The position numbers and the translations under genes were made by a program. Below are positions 12,188 to 24,263 of a DNA stretch of 64,000 nt, piece by piece. Location of the stretch: the NCBI RefSeq assembly GCF_017591435.1, contig NC_059304.1, positions 27,847,111-27,911,110 of the forward strand, in the 5' to 3' direction. The notes under the pieces are model-generated. The model saw only the letters and a program-made list of their open reading frames with translations, made no database searches and was not told the origin of the DNA. The DNA comes from Portunus trituberculatus (lineage: Eukaryota; Arthropoda; Malacostraca; Decapoda; Portunidae). Every line of letters starts with the position of its first letter. Positions within the stretch are counted from its first letter, which is position 1.

Positions 12188-12655
12188 TAGGGTGGAGCGT
12201 TTTTTAACTTTTTTTGAAATTCATTTGTGGCTAGTGTGGAAAAGGTGCCAAATGGTGAGAAAAAAATGGTGTTAAAAGCATTTTTCTCTAGGACAGTATC
12301 TTCTGTCCCCGCCATCTCATCAAAGTTGGAGAAATAAGGGTCTAAAATGAGTAAACTTCACATAATACCCCATTTTTACAACTTATTATGAAATGCTTGT
12401 GGCTAGTGTGCAATATTGTTTTCGAGTTGCATATTAATAGCATACTAAATATGGAAGCTGTACAAATATATCTTCTGTCCCCGCAACGTGCTTGAAATAT
12501 TGAAAATTCCCAAAAATCAAATACAAAGAAACTTTCATATGGCTAGTTCCTAAGTTGTTTTACAACACTTATACTTTATCTGTGTAAAATTTCATCGAGA
12601 TCAGTTAATATCTTCTGTTCCCGCCACGTCACTTTTAAATATTTAGTAATTATAT
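12185..12655 (+). repeat. Left terminal inverted repeat of element X
   Basis: About 470 bp, matched in reverse complement by 20959-21207, 18932-18962 and 15484-15598. The block CTTCTGT(C/T)CCCGCC occurs three times in the arm, each after a TAT-rich stretch, like repeated protein-binding sites. Confidence 0.8.
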
Positions 12656-13006
12656 TTATTTTTTATATTGCAAGGGATGTCAGTTCGAAGAATACTACAA
12701 AGGAAAATTACAAAATCGCTAAAATCTACTGATAAAAGTACAGAGGATCACTTTAGCTGCATAACACACACACACACACAGTTACAAGCCTCCCTTAAAT
12801 GGAGGGGGGGACTTAAAGATTTTTTTTTTTTTTTTTTTTTAGCTCGTTAAGGTATATCAAGAATAAGTACTAAGACACAGCTCTTCGCCTATTTCTCATT
12901 TACATATTGTAAATAAAAAATAGCCCAGAACTCACCACGAGGAGGTGGCTGTGTATCGAGTTCCACCCATTCTCCAGCCCAGCCACCCTACCATTGCTGG
13001 ATTTAC

Positions 13007-15225
13007 TTAGATCTTAAATTGCTTCTTTGTGTCAAACTTAGGCATATTCTTCCTTGATTCCAATGTATTCTTAATGAATCCTTCTCTTTCTGCTTCTCCG
13101 CAAACATGTTCAGATGCTTCTGTTACTAATTTAATTAATCTTTCAACAGCTTGTGTGTGACAGGGGATATCTTTGTAGTGTGATGATAGCATGCCTCCTG
13201 TCTGAATAAGTTTTGTTATTTCTTCCTGACTCATGTTCTTTGTTAATGGTGGTTCTGTTATTCCTGTGTTTTGCCACTTGATCATATCAATGAATGTACT
13301 GCTGTTGAAATTTAACTCAGAAATTTAAAAACTTCTGATTGCTGATCTGGCTAATGTTCGAGCCTTCAAAATTCTTCACCATCCCAACTCTCTGATATTC
13401 TTTTGGTCGTCGTTTATCATAGAAAGTAAGATGTTTTCTGGATGGCCAAAGTACGCATTTCTCTGAATAACTGGATTAACTATTGCTTGAATATTTGCAT
13501 CCAACATTGCAGCTCTTCTAACAGTATCATGAAGGTGTTTGGCTCCAAAAATAACTGATGGCTTGCATTTAATTTTGAACCACATTGGTGCATAAACTTC
13601 CATTATGTATTTTACTATTGCTATTTTCTGTGGGATTTTCTGCTGTCATGTACAAGCGAAGAATTCTATTCGCTGTAGTGATCCAACGTGAATGCGCAAT
13701 TTTACCTGGATTGCGATTCATTAAGGATTCTCCACAAACACCAGAGGAAACTGCTCTATATGCTTCAAGCAAATACTTCTGATCAGTGCTTAAATCTGAA
13801 AGTTCAACTTCAATGTTGATCTCTTCTGCCTGGATGGGTTCAAAGTCAATAATAGGCAGATTCTCACAGTTAGACAGTTGTTTTCCAATTGTACCACTAA
13901 AGCCTCTGGGTCCTGTTGTAGGCCCATCTAATTTTGTAATCAGATGCCTCAGTGGCAATTTGTTACCATGCAGTTGACACACAAACCATTGTAATGGTCT
14001 TCCAAGTTGTTGTTCTAGAAGAGAAATTACACCATTCTTTCTGCCAGTATTTACTGCAGTGCCATCACAACCAACTGCCTGAAGTTCAGAAGTATTAATG
14101 TTTTTGTGATTCAGAAAATCAGTAATTCCTGACGCAATTGCATGCGATGTTCCAGATGACACAACTGTGACCAAGGTATTCAGAGTCAGGCTCCTTGACA
14201 CAAGTTATATGTTCTTCAGTTACTACTTGTTTAGCAGTCTTATTCCCTTTTTTAACCTTCGAGAGAGTTCTATCTTTTTGTCCATCAAAGAATAGGCTAA
14301 CAACATTTTTTTGATCAGTCTCATCATGTTGTTTTGTTTCAACTCTCTTCTTACCTCGAGCTCGACGAATTTTACTTCGGTCAACAATTTTGGAGGCATC
14401 TTCAGGAGATATTATTCCAATATCTTTTAAAGTAGCACTAACTATACTTGCTGCAGTTCTGTCTGAAACTCGTGACCTGTCACAAGCTAATGCAACAGAT
14501 GGTAGCCTCAAAAAAAATTAGTGCTACTTGGAGTTTTGTCTGTTCTATATTCAATTTCAGAGTTATCATCACATTCATCAGTTGTAGATGTAGCATCTGA
14601 ATCTGAAAACGAAGCAAGAGTTGCAGCACCACTCATTGATGGTTCAGAGTGAGATGGACCTGCTTTGCCTTGACTTCTTTTTTCTTTCCTCAGTAATTGC
14701 TTTGTCAGTTTTTGCGTGGTTGCTTTGTCAATAGCTCCAATAGCCATTTTTCTGTTGGTCCTTTGATCGTTTATAAATTTTGCTTCTCGCTGTGGAACCT
14801 TTCTAGCTGCATCACATGAGCAGTTGTTTATCGCACATTTACAGGCTGCAATGTCAAAAAGTTTTAAACTGTCTTCTTTGAATACTGTTACTTTATTTAT
14901 GAAGCTCGGTTTGTCTTTCCTCTTGGAGGAGTAATCCTTCATCAAACTGTTGTACTTGGTGTGGTAGTTATCTAACATTGCACGAACACGCCTTGAAGAA
15001 AGAGTTGGTACAGAAGCAGACTTCCAAATATCTAGTAACTGTTCGTTGACAGAATTGGCAATGTCATCCCAAAGTGGTTGCTTTTTTGTTGTTTTCAACT
15101 GTACTCTCCCACAAACATGCTTTCATGACATCTCCGTATGTTGGGAGGCATCTCTTACTGAGCTGACAAGGATTCCCAAAAACAGGGCAAGTAAATGCTT
15201 GTCTCGTATTCTGTAGAGAGCTCAT
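13007..15225 (-). pseudogene. Uncharacterised transposase-like protein of element X, frameshifted
   Basis: Read from 15225 down, the gene begins MSSLQNTRQAF and LPTYGDVMKACLWES. After a frame change it gives WDDIANSVNEQLLDIWKSAS and RVRAMLDNYHTKYNSL, a Cys-rich CKCAINNCSCD, and an acidic Ser-rich linker. The core then shows FFDGQKD (Asp at 14284-14286), GCDGTAVNTG (Asp at 14064-14066), CQLHGNKLPLRHL, HSRWITTANRILRLY, MWFKIK, NPVIQRNAYFGHPENILLSM and HTQAVERLIKLVTEAS (Glu at 13142-13144), ending at 13007. At least four frame changes break it (near 15095, 14508, 14170 and 13600). I know close relatives only as uncharacterised proteins of aphids, Daphnia, Hydra and other invertebrates. The D/D/E arrangement and the CxxH motif suggest an RNase-H-fold transposase; this is inference. 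Its place between long TIRs supports it. Confidence 0.75.
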
Positions 15226-15483
15226 GGCTTCACACACGTCTCTCCCCTCTGAGCTCTACTGGGCAACTAACGTGGCGCGCTACCCCGCACTGCCCACAGG
15301 CTGCTGTGAGCCTGTAATCACATGAGCGGCAACAGCTATGAGACACCCCCCCCGCCCCACCATTAACCAATCCAATGAGGGAGGCTAGTAACTGTGTGTG
15401 TGTAATGCCGCTAAAGTGATCCTTTGTTTATTTATCTTGTAGATTTTAGCGGTTTATTAAGTTTTTCCTTGCATAAATAAATA

Positions 15484-15598
15484 TAATTACTTAATATTTA
15501 AAAGTGACGTGGCAGGAACAGAAGATATTAACTGATCTCGATGAAATTTTACACAGATAAAGTATAAGTGTTGTAAAACAACTTAGGAACTAGAAGAT
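15484..15598 (-). repeat. Right TIR of element X, inner segment
   Basis: Reverse complement of about 12543-12655 on the left arm (AAAGTGACGTGGCAGGAACA, then AACTGATCTCGATGAAATTT). It stops at CTAG where about 65 bp of arm is missing, next to the LINE A insertion. Confidence 0.85.
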
Positions 15599-15603
15599 AT
15601 ATT

Positions 15604-18600
15604 TTTTTTTTTTTTTTTTTTACATTACAAGGGCACTGGCCAAGGGCAAACAAAGTGTTGGAAAAAAAAAAATCCCGCTGGTTGCCAGGCCCTGTTAAGA
15701 GGAAAGTAGAAAGAGAAAAAACAAAAAAATCTAAAAGGAGGGTCCAGTTAACGTACGAGGTGTCTTGACACTCCTCTTTTGAAAGAGTTTAAGTCATAGG
15801 CAGGTGGAAATACAGACACAGGTAGAGAGTTCCAGAGTTTACCAGTGTAGGGAATGAAGGAGTGAAGATACTGGTTAACTCTTGCATTAGGAAGATGGAC
15901 AGAATAGGGATGAGAAGAAGTAGAGAGTCTTGTGCAGCGAGGCCGCAGGAGGGGGAAGGCATGCAGTTAGCAAGTTCAGAAGAGCAGACAGCATGAAAAC
16001 AGCGGTAGAAGACAGATAAAGATGCAACATTGCGGCGGTGACTTAAAGAATCAAGACAGTCAGTTAGAGGAGAAGAGTTGATAAGACGAAAAGCTTTAGA
16101 TTCCACCTTGTTTAGTAAAGCTGTGTGTGGATCCCCAGACATGAGAGCCATACTCCATACACGGGCGGATAAGGCCCTTGTACAGAGCAAGCAGCTGGGA
16201 GGGAGAAAAATGGACGAAGACGCCATAGGACACCTAACTTCTTGGAAGCTGATTTAGCAAGAGTAGAGATGTGAAATTTCCAGTTTAGATTTTTAGTGAA
16301 GGATAGACCGAGTGTGTTTAATGTAGAGGAGAGGGAAGTTGAGTGTTATTGAAGAAGAGAGGATAGTTGTCTGGAAGGTTATGTCGAGTAGATAGTTGTA
16401 GAAATTGAGTTTTGAGGCATTGAACAAAACCAGGTTTTCTCTGCCCCAATCAGAAACAAGTGAAAGATCAGAAGTTAGGCGTCCTATAGCATCTCGCCTT
16501 GAGTCATTTAATTGTTGTTGGGTTGGGCGTCTGTTGAACGCTGTTGAATAATGCAGGGTGGTATCATCAGCATAGGAGTGGATAGGGCATTGAGTCAGAT
16601 TTAGGAGATCATTGATGAATAATAGAAAGAGAGTGGGTGATAGGACAGAACCCTGTGGAACACCACTGTTGATAGTTTTAGGGAAGAACAGTGACCGTCT
16701 ACTACAGCAGCAATAGAACGATCGGAAAGGAAACTGGAGATGAAGGTACAGAGAGAAGGATAGAATCCGTAGGAGGGTAGTTTAGAAATTAAAGATTTGT
16801 GCCAGACTCTATCGAAGGCTTTCGATATGTCAAGGCCGACAGCAAAGGTTTCACCGAAGTCCCTAAAGAGGATGACCAAGATTCAGTTAGGAAAGTAAGA
16901 AGATCACCAGTAGATCTGCCTTTACGGAAACCATACTGGCAATCAGAGAGAAGGTTGTGAGCTGATAGATGCCTCATTATCTTCCTATTAAGGATAGACT
17001 CAAAGGCTTTAGAAAGGCAGGAAATCAAAGCTATAGGGCGGTAGTTAGAAGGATTGGAGTGGTCACCTTTTTAGGGACAGGTTGAATGTGAGCAAACTTC
17101 CAGCAAGAAGGATAAATAGAAGTAGAGAGACACAGATGAAAGAGTTTGACCAGGCAGTGAGCGAGTTCGGAAGCACAGTTTTGAGAACAACAGGAGGGAC
17201 TCCATCCGGACCGTAAGCCTTCCGAGAATCAAGGCCAGAGAGGGCCAGGAAAACGTCTTTATAAAGAATTTTAATTTTAGGGATGAAGTAGTCAGAGGGT
17301 GGAGGAGTAGGAGGAATATGCCCAGAATCATCCAAAGTTGAGTTGGTAGCAAAGGTTTGAGCGAAGAGTTCAGCTTTAGAAAAGAAGAGACAGCTGTAGA
17401 GCCATCTGGATGAAGTAAAGGAGGGAAAGACGAAGAAGTAAAGTTGTTAGAGATATTATTGGCTAGATGCCAGAAATCTCGAGAGGAGTTAGAATTGGAA
17501 AGACTTTGACATTTTCTATTGATGAAAGAGTTTTTAGTAAGTTGGAGAATAGATTTGGCATGATTACGGGCAGAAATATATAGGGCATGAGTTTCAGCAG
17601 TTGGATGGCTACGGAACCGTTTGTGAGCCGCCTCTCTATCATTGACAGCACGAGAACAAGCAGAGTTAAACCAAGGCTTTTTAGCTTTAGGGTTAGAGAA
17701 AGTATGAGGAATGTATAGCTCCATGCCAGAGATAATCACCTCTGTTATGCGCTCGGCACAAAGAGAAGGATCTCTGACATGAAAACAATAATCATCCCAA
17801 GGAAATCAGAATAGTACTGCCTTAGTTCCTCCCACTTAGCAGAGTTAAAATGCCAGAAGCACCTCCGCTTAGGCGGGTCCTGAGGCTGCACTGGAGTGAT
17901 AGAACTGGTAACGGAAATTAGATTGTGGTCGGAGGAGCCCAACGGAGAGGAAAGTTTAACAGAGTAAGCAGAAGGGTTGGAGGTTAGGAAAAGATCAAGA
18001 ATGTTGGGCGTGTCTCCAAGGCGGTCAGGAATACGGGTAGGGAACTTCACTAGCTGCTCTAGGTCATGAAGGATAGCAAAGTTGAAGGTTTGTTCACCAG
18101 GTTGGTCAGTGAAAGAAGATGAAAGCCAAAGCTGGTGGTGAACATTGAAATCCCTAAAATGGAGATCTCAGCAAAGGAAAGTGAGATAAGATGTGCTCCA
18201 CCTTGGAAGTCAAATAGTCAAAGAATTTTACATAGTCAGAGGAATTAGGTGAGAGGTATACAGCACAGATGAATTTAGTTAGAGAGTGACATTGAAGTCT
18301 TAGCCAGATGGTAGAAAATTCTGAAGATTCAAGATTGTGGGCACGAGAGCAAGTGGTGTCGTTACGCACGTATGCGCAACATCCAGCTTTGGATTGAAAA
18401 TGAGGATAGAGCAAGTAGGAGGGAACAGAAAAGGGGCTGCTGTCAGTAGTCACAGACAACTGTGTTTCGGTTAGGAAGAGAAGATGAGGTTTAGTAGAGG
18501 AGAGGTGGTGTTCCACAGATTGAAAATTAGAACGAAGGCCACGAATGTTGCAGAAATTGATAGTGAAAGTATTAGATGAAGTGTCAAGACACCCAAGGTC

Positions 18601-18931
18601 GACAGCAGAGGGCAGTCCGACCTGGGGACATTTATGGTCCCCTCCCCAGAGGGGGACTCCGAGGCAGGGCGTGGTGAAGCCATTATTAAATTTTGATTTG
18701 AAGAGAGTGTAAAAGTGTAAGGTGTTGTAGTGTAGTGTAGGAAGTAGTAGAAGTTGTCTTTAGAGGGCAGGCTGCAGCTGCTCAATTGTATAAATGAGAC
18801 CACAAAGGGAACCGGGAAGAGAGGACACGGGGAATCACTCAGTCTGCAGCACTGCCTACATCCCCGTAAGTACCTCTCCTGGAGTATTCCACCGGGCGGC
18901 AGGTGACTACTGCCTACTCCATACCATACCA
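15604..18931 (-). mobile_element. LINE A: AP-endonuclease non-LTR retrotransposon
   Basis: About 3.3 kb, transcribed on the minus strand, with its poly(A) end at the left (T-run at 15603-15620) and its 5' end near 18931. The 3' UTR next to the T-run (GGCACTGGCCAAGGGCAAAC) recurs as a short copy at 27274-27400. It lies in the right TIR of element X; ATATTT at both edges is a possible target duplication. The clade is not assigned; the Jockey/CR1 group is likely. Confidence 0.85.
15789..18516 (-). pseudogene. Endonuclease-reverse transcriptase of LINE A, broken
   Basis: Endonuclease motifs: LLFLTETQLS (catalytic Glu) near 18450 and SPLGSSDHNLISV near 17930. A linker follows (KPWFNSACSRAVNDREAAHK). 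Reverse-transcriptase blocks: LDSRKAYGPDGVPPVVLK near 17220, SKAFESILNRKIMRHL and YGFRKGRSTGDLLTF near 16930, LDISKAFDRVWHKSL near 16810, and SYADDT (catalytic Asp pair) at about 16565-16580. The C-terminus reads NKVESKAFRLINSSPLTDCL. The frame changes several times (near 18150, 17740, 17330, 17030 and 16640), so it is a pseudogene. Confidence 0.85.
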
Positions 18932-18962
18932 TATTTGTACAGCTTCCATATTTAGTATGCTA
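18932..18962 (-). repeat. Right TIR of element X, middle segment
   Basis: GTACAGCTTCCATATTTAG with flanks, the reverse complement of about 12431-12465 on the left arm. It is bounded by LINE A on the left and the piggyBac TTAA on the right. Confidence 0.85.
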
Positions 18963-19099
18963 TTAACCCTTGAAAGCCCATTCATTTATTTGTTGGGCAA
19001 TTTCAATTATTTTTTATATGTTTTTATTGACACTATTCTAAGACATTTTTACTCTTTATGTTTATCCTCAAAAATTCTTCATTATTGGAAAAAATGGCC

Positions 19100-19115
19100 G
19101 TCACCTGAAGGTGAC
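19100..19115. repeat. piggyBac subterminal palindrome 1
   Basis: GTCACCTGAAGGTGAC, a near-perfect palindrome about 130 bp inside the left end. Likely a transposase-binding site, by analogy with internal repeats of known piggyBac ends. Confidence 0.6.
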
Positions 19116-19582
19116 ACTGAGCACTAGACGTACTATACTAGCTCAACATTGCTGACTATTCTTGCTTTCAAAAACGTAAAACATATATCGTTTATGTACA
19201 TCATTGAACAGATGCCGCTAATGGGAATTATTGTTGATCAAATCAAATGCATTATAAAGGTTTACTGAATATTTATTGATCATAATTCTATCATTGTTAC
19301 ATACTTTGACAATGAATATCCTTTTCCTTCAACAGAGAACCATATATATTTGACTCAGGCATCTGAGGAAAAATAAGAATACCATTCCTATGATCTAACA
19401 TAATCAGTTATGCACATTGGAGACATGCTTTTCGTATACATTATAAAAATATCATAGTTATGGAAGTGATATTGATGGATGATGGACTTCCACTCCTGCC
19501 AAGTAAAAGAAAGTGACAAAATGATCCACCTAAAAAAATCTTTTGTCCTTATTTGTTATGGAAGACAGAAACAGTATCCTTG

Positions 19583-20290
19583 TTATTTATGGAAGACATA
19601 TGTTGTTTCCTTATTTATTATGGAAGACATAGAAGCAGTGCACATGAAGAGGTACAGTGCACTTTTGCACCTGATTCTGGTCCTCTGGTGACACTCTGCA
19701 CATCGGGCTTGGTTGCATGGTTCTTGTACATGGCCCAAAATGTCAGCATCAGTGCGTACTTTCTGATGCACTCTTTTCTCCCCCCTTACTCCGCAGTAAG
19801 GTGACTTTGTAGATGGTGTCTGATAAGTTCCTAAGTAGCCTTGAACTACTGATCGCCTAAAGTCACAGTATGTCATTTTACTATTGCCACAGATTCTATG
19901 AATCTGCCATGCATTTTGGCATGCTGCATCAAGACCAAATGCAAAAAGGGGAAACCACCATTTCTTTCCTCTAAAGGACACCCTCAGACCATCTACATTT
20001 TGGTCAAACCGATCCACTCCTCCCATGAATTTATTGTACATGGTCACCACATATGGACAATCAACTTTGATTTTCTGCCTCTTCTTAGCTACACTTGCAA
20101 CTCTGTCCACTTTTGTTATCGGTTGGCACCCAAAACAATTTGATGCAAGTGTTTCTTTACCATCTTCTGGAGGAAAATCGTGACTTGTACTACATCTCTG
20201 CCTCTAATTTCTTGACTTGCACCTGCTGATTCTTGGTACTCATCGTCATCGTCTGTGCTCTCCAATATTTGTAGCATCTCTTCAACAGTC
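19583..20290 (-). pseudogene. piggyBac transposase, internally deleted
   Basis: The upstream part (near 20180-20290) reads LTVEEMLQILESTDDDDEYQ, an acidic N-terminus typical of piggyBac proteins. It joins directly to the C-terminal catalytic end: SNCFGCQPITKVDRVASVAK, CPYVVTMYNKFMGGVDRFDQ (with the conserved GGVDRFD), FRGKKWWFPLFAF, and a Cys-rich tail (CNQARCAECHQRTRIRC) that resembles the piggyBac C-terminal zinc-binding domain. Most of the DDD catalytic domain is missing, so it is inactive. Confidence 0.85.
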
Positions 20291-20297
20291 AGACTGA

Positions 20298-20398
<101 letters not shown>

Positions 20399-20570
20399 TG
20401 TTGTCTATAAATTACATAGCTAGTTGTTCTGTCATCATGTCCACAAACATACCGGAAAAAAATAAAACACTAGATAACAAGTGATAAATAAAGACTATTC
20501 AGCTGCAAACTATACACCTATCATCTGCTGTTTTCACACAATGGTATCGGAATAGTATCTCTAGTGTCCA

Positions 20571-20590
20571 GTGTCACCTACAGGTGACAC
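20571..20590. repeat. piggyBac palindrome 2
   Basis: GTGTCACCTACAGGTGACAC, perfect apart from the central base pair. Same motif as at 19100 and 20921. Confidence 0.65.
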
Positions 20591-20920
20591 GCAAAATGTA
20601 TTGGAAAATATCATACCAGAGATAAATCTAATGGCTATATGGATGTGATGCTTTCATTTAGCATCCTATTGTGTTTTTCAACAAAGATACAGAACACAGT
20701 CACTCACCTCTTAACTCTGTGTTCAGCCATTATAAGAGAAGAACTTGAACATTTGGTGAAATTCCCTCAGAGCATCATCTTCATCCTTCTGGTGTGTCTA
20801 TGTACAAAGACACTGGCGGGTGATGAGTATATCAAAGAAAACAGACATGATGGGGCTTGTAGAAAACTTAAACTTAATGGCTACCTAAAATAAATTTCGG
20901 AGATATAGCAAAAGGAAATC

Positions 20921-20940
20921 GTGTCACCTATAGGTGACAC
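20921..20940. repeat. piggyBac subterminal palindrome 3
   Basis: GTGTCACCTATAGGTGACAC, a perfect 20-bp palindrome 14 bp inside the right TTAA. Candidate binding site for the Cys-rich domain of the transposase. Confidence 0.7.
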
Positions 20941-20958
20941 TGGGCGCTGACGGGTTAA

Positions 20959-21207
20959 TATGCAACTCGAAAACAATATTGCACACTAGCCACAAGCATT
21001 TCATAATAAGTTGTAAAAATGGGGTATTATGTGAAGTTTACCCATTTTAGACCCTTATTTCTCCAACTTTGATGAGATGGCGGGGACAGAAGATACTGTC
21101 CTAGAGAAAAATGCTTTTAACACCATTTTTTTCTCACCATTTGGCACCTTTTCCACACTAGCCACAAATGAATTTCAAAAAAAGTAAAAAAACGCTCTAC
21201 CCTAATA
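20959..21207 (-). repeat. Right TIR of element X, outer segment
   Basis: Reverse complement of 12185-12433: GCAACTCGAAAACAATATTG, CACAAGCATTTCATAATAAG, GATGAGATGGCGGGGACAGA and the terminal CTACCCTAATA. Confidence 0.9.
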
Positions 21208-21517
21208 TACAAGGGATCCTTGCAATTCGACGAGGTTAGGGCGGTTTTTCATCGGTTGAATCAGCATTTATTTGAATCGTGAAGCAATTTTTCCCCTAAG
21301 ATACTTAAGAATTGGGGGGGATAGGGACCAACCTTCGGCCTAGACCTCCCAAAACATCACTATAACCTCTAAAAAAACACTAACTTTGACTAATTCTGTA
21401 CTATTAAAGGTTTCATTTATATCTAAATTTTTTTTAAAAACACATTAGGGTGCTGTACAGTACATTTTTGGAAATAAAAACACTTGCAGCAGTCTCACAG
21501 TACTTGTCCCTGTTCTT

Positions 21518-21660
21518 CTAAATTGATGATACTGTTGATATAGGGACACCCATTTGCGCTGCAACCACACTGTGAGCTATACCGGCCCCACACTTTCTTA
21601 TAAGCTCAAGCTTATCTTTGAAAGGCAGGAAATTGTGCTTCTTAGGGCTAGGGCTGGAGG
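21518..21660 (-). pseudogene. Tigger transposase helix-turn-helix remnant (F12)
   Basis: The minus-strand frame reads PKKHNFLPFKDKLELIRKCG and then AHSVVAAQMGVPISTVSSI, the first psq/CENP-B-like helix-turn-helix of a Tigger/Jerky transposase. It ends in a stop soon after; no DDE domain belongs to it. Confidence 0.65.
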
Positions 21661-21867
21661 TGGCTTTGTGCAGAATGGTCAAAGCGGCGTGGAGGCAGGA
21701 GGTGGAATGGCGGAGCGTGGCCTGCATAAACAACGCCTGGGGCGAGAGAGATGCAGAGGAAGCGACACACAGGCAGTGTTGCCAGATTTTCCTAATGAAA
21801 AGTAGCAGAAGCACGCTTGAAAAGTAGTGGATTTCACCACAATGTAGCCCAATACAAAAAAATACTA

Positions 21868-24263
21868 CACTCATGCCTCGGTTTTATGGACAAAAAGGGG
21901 GAAGACCGGTCCGATAGTTCCGATTGTCCGTAGCTTCCGGCAGATACGTATATGGTATGCTAACAGTGCTGATATCAACAATAACATTACGAAAGAGAAA
22001 GAACTGTACTTTTAATTAATCACACCGTCTGATCTGGCACTGTAAAATACTTATACACTGTAAATAAACAACATAATAAAGTGAATTCAACATTTTTAAT
22101 ATATAAAATTAGACTTACCATGGATGGTGAAGAGGTGGTGTGCTGTTGGTATGCTGGGATCTGCCGTGATCGTATAGTGGGGCCCTCAGAAATTTATTCT
22201 GAGTCACTGGAGCTTTGCAGCTCCAATGAATCTGTACCTGAAATACTACTGTGCTGGTGCTGTGCTGGTGGGGTGTTAGTACCTGTATGTGAGGTGGAGG
22301 GTTGTGGTGATGGTGGACTGGTTGGTAACCTTGGTGCCTGAGGTGAGTGCAGAGTTGCTGGTTTGAAAAATGTGTCTAATTTTAACTGTTTACCACTTTG
22401 ATATTATTCCTTAATTATGGCCTCTCTAAACAATCTTAGGTTACTGTAGTGAAGATTCAGATCTCTGCTCTTGGTAAATTCCACAAACTGTGGCACAGTG
22501 TCCATACAGCTCCTCACCTCCGACAGTCTCGGCAGTGTTACCGACATCTTGTCTTCGTCGTCACTGCTGCTGCTCTCGTGGGTACCGGTCACCTCTGCAG
22601 CAATCTCCCCATTTGAGAGTATATGGTATCCCGGATCAGCATCATTCTCATCCAGCCATTCTTGAACATCTTCCAATGTTACGTCTTTTTCGTCTGCGCA
22701 CTGTAGAACACGGTGGAAATCGCCGGCTTCAAATCCCTCAAAGTCGTAATCAGGTTCAGCGTTCTGTAGAAGTTTCTTCCAGCTGTTTGCTAAGGTAGAA
22801 ATTTTCAAGTCTTTCCACGAATTAGCAAAGTTAAAAATTGCAGACTTGATTGTGTAACTCTTGATGTTCTCTCGTGTGCGCAGGCCCCTGGTGTCGTTTT
22901 GTTTGTCTTCCTCAGTCTCGATTACCACCATAACCTCATCTAAGTAGCGTTTTTGGTATCTCCTTTACACCGCACTGATGACACCTTGGTCCATCGGTTG
23001 GATGAGTGATGTGGTGTTGGCAGGCAAATACAGGATACGTATTTTGCCATCAGCACTTACAAGCTTGTCAGCACTAGGGTGAGCAGGCGCATTATCTAGC
23101 AGAAGAAGAGCGCTTACGTCATCAAGGTTAAACTTCAAGACATCCTCCTGGTACCGTCGTACTTCTGGTACAAAATGCTTAAAAAACCAGTCGGAGAAAG
23201 TCAAAACATTAAACCAAGCTTTCCTGGAGTGGTAATAGTGGACTGGTAAGGTGTGCATGTGATCTTTCAATGCATGGGGACGAGCAGACTTGCCAACAAT
23301 CACCAGCTTGTGTTGGTGCATATCGTCGGCGTTAGCGTAACAAAGCGCCGAAATCCTCTCCTTACACATCTTCCCCCTCATAACTTCTTCATCCTTTCGT
23401 GCCTGTGTACTCTTGGGTAGTGAGCGCCAAAATAAGCCTGTTTCATTTGCGTTGTACACTTGGGACATAAGAAGGCCTTCGTCCTTAATCAACTCATTAA
23501 GCTTGACCCGGTAGACCTCAGCACTGACCGTATCTGCACTGCCAGCTTCACCCCTCACCACCAAATCACGCAATCCATACCTGTTTCTGAAACGCCATAA
23601 CCAACCATCACTAGCACTGAACTGAATACCTAAATGCTTACTGAGCTGTTCACACGCATTACGTATTGTTCCAGAAGTGACCTTGTTCCCACAAGCCTTC
23701 TGCTGCACATACCACTTGTACACAGCTTCATCTAACTGCTTCTGACTACCAATCTTCATATGCTTGTGGGGTGCTACAGAACCACTCATACTTGCATAAC
23801 CATCAACAGAATACTTCACAGCATACTCAGTTAGCTTGGCCTTATCCCTACGGATATCTGAAACAGTTTGTTTTTTTACGCCATATTGTTCACACACCGC
23901 CTTGACGGACGCGCCATTTTCCAACTTTCTTATCAACTCGAGTTTCGGTGCCACGGTTAAATTAACCCTTTTTCTTTCTTTCTACTGAAGCTCCAAACGG
24001 CATGGTGAATGAATTTGTATCACTGGTACAAGAATTCAAGCACAACACAGTAAAAAAGAGAAAAAAAAATATGGAGGAATGCGATGCACGTCCTGAGACA
24101 CGTGTAAACAAGGCGACTGCCTGCCAACTAGCAGTCAATTTTGGAACCAACAGACTTTGTCTCTGTAGTGCGCGGGACTTTCAAATAAAATCGGAATCTT
24201 CAGAATTTGTCCGTAGCTTCTGAAATCCATTAAATGGGAGTCCGTAAAACCGAGGCATGAGTG
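21868..24263 (-). mobile_element. F13 Jerky/Tigger transposon, near full length
   Basis: The TIRs CACTCATGCCTCGGTTTTA (left) and TAAAACCGAGGCATGAGTG (right) are perfect inverted repeats over 19 bp. TA flanks both ends (21866-21867 and 24264-24265). Subterminal TTGTCCGTAGCTTC repeats occur at both ends. It is 2396 bp long and carries one transposase gene that is almost complete. It inserted into F12 and is the best-preserved Tigger of the window. Confidence 0.92.
22404..24003 (-). pseudogene. Jerky/Tigger transposase with one frameshift, one stop and an altered catalytic residue
   Basis: The start is likely MPFGASVERKKK at 24003. A one-base frame change near 23960 leads into APKLELIRKLENGASV, ACEQYGVKKQTVSDIR-type helix-turn-helix 1 and the CENP-B HTH (GSQKQLDEAVYKWYVQQ, then GWLWRFRNRYGL). 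The DDE domain shows YNANETGLFWR: the position that is Asp in YNADETG is Asn here (codon 23445-23447). It then has LLLLDNAPAHPS, LPANTTSLIQPMDQGV, and an in-frame TAA at 22965-22967 after GVISAV. The same frame continues to 22404 with LNLHYSNLRLFREAI. An acidic C-terminal part follows the family pattern. Damage is light, so the insertion is recent, but this copy should be catalytically dead. Confidence 0.9.

Noticed and set aside
22404..22931. A separate acidic gene downstream of the F13 transposase
   Set aside because: It is in the same frame as the transposase and separated only by one TAA, so it is the transposase C-terminus.
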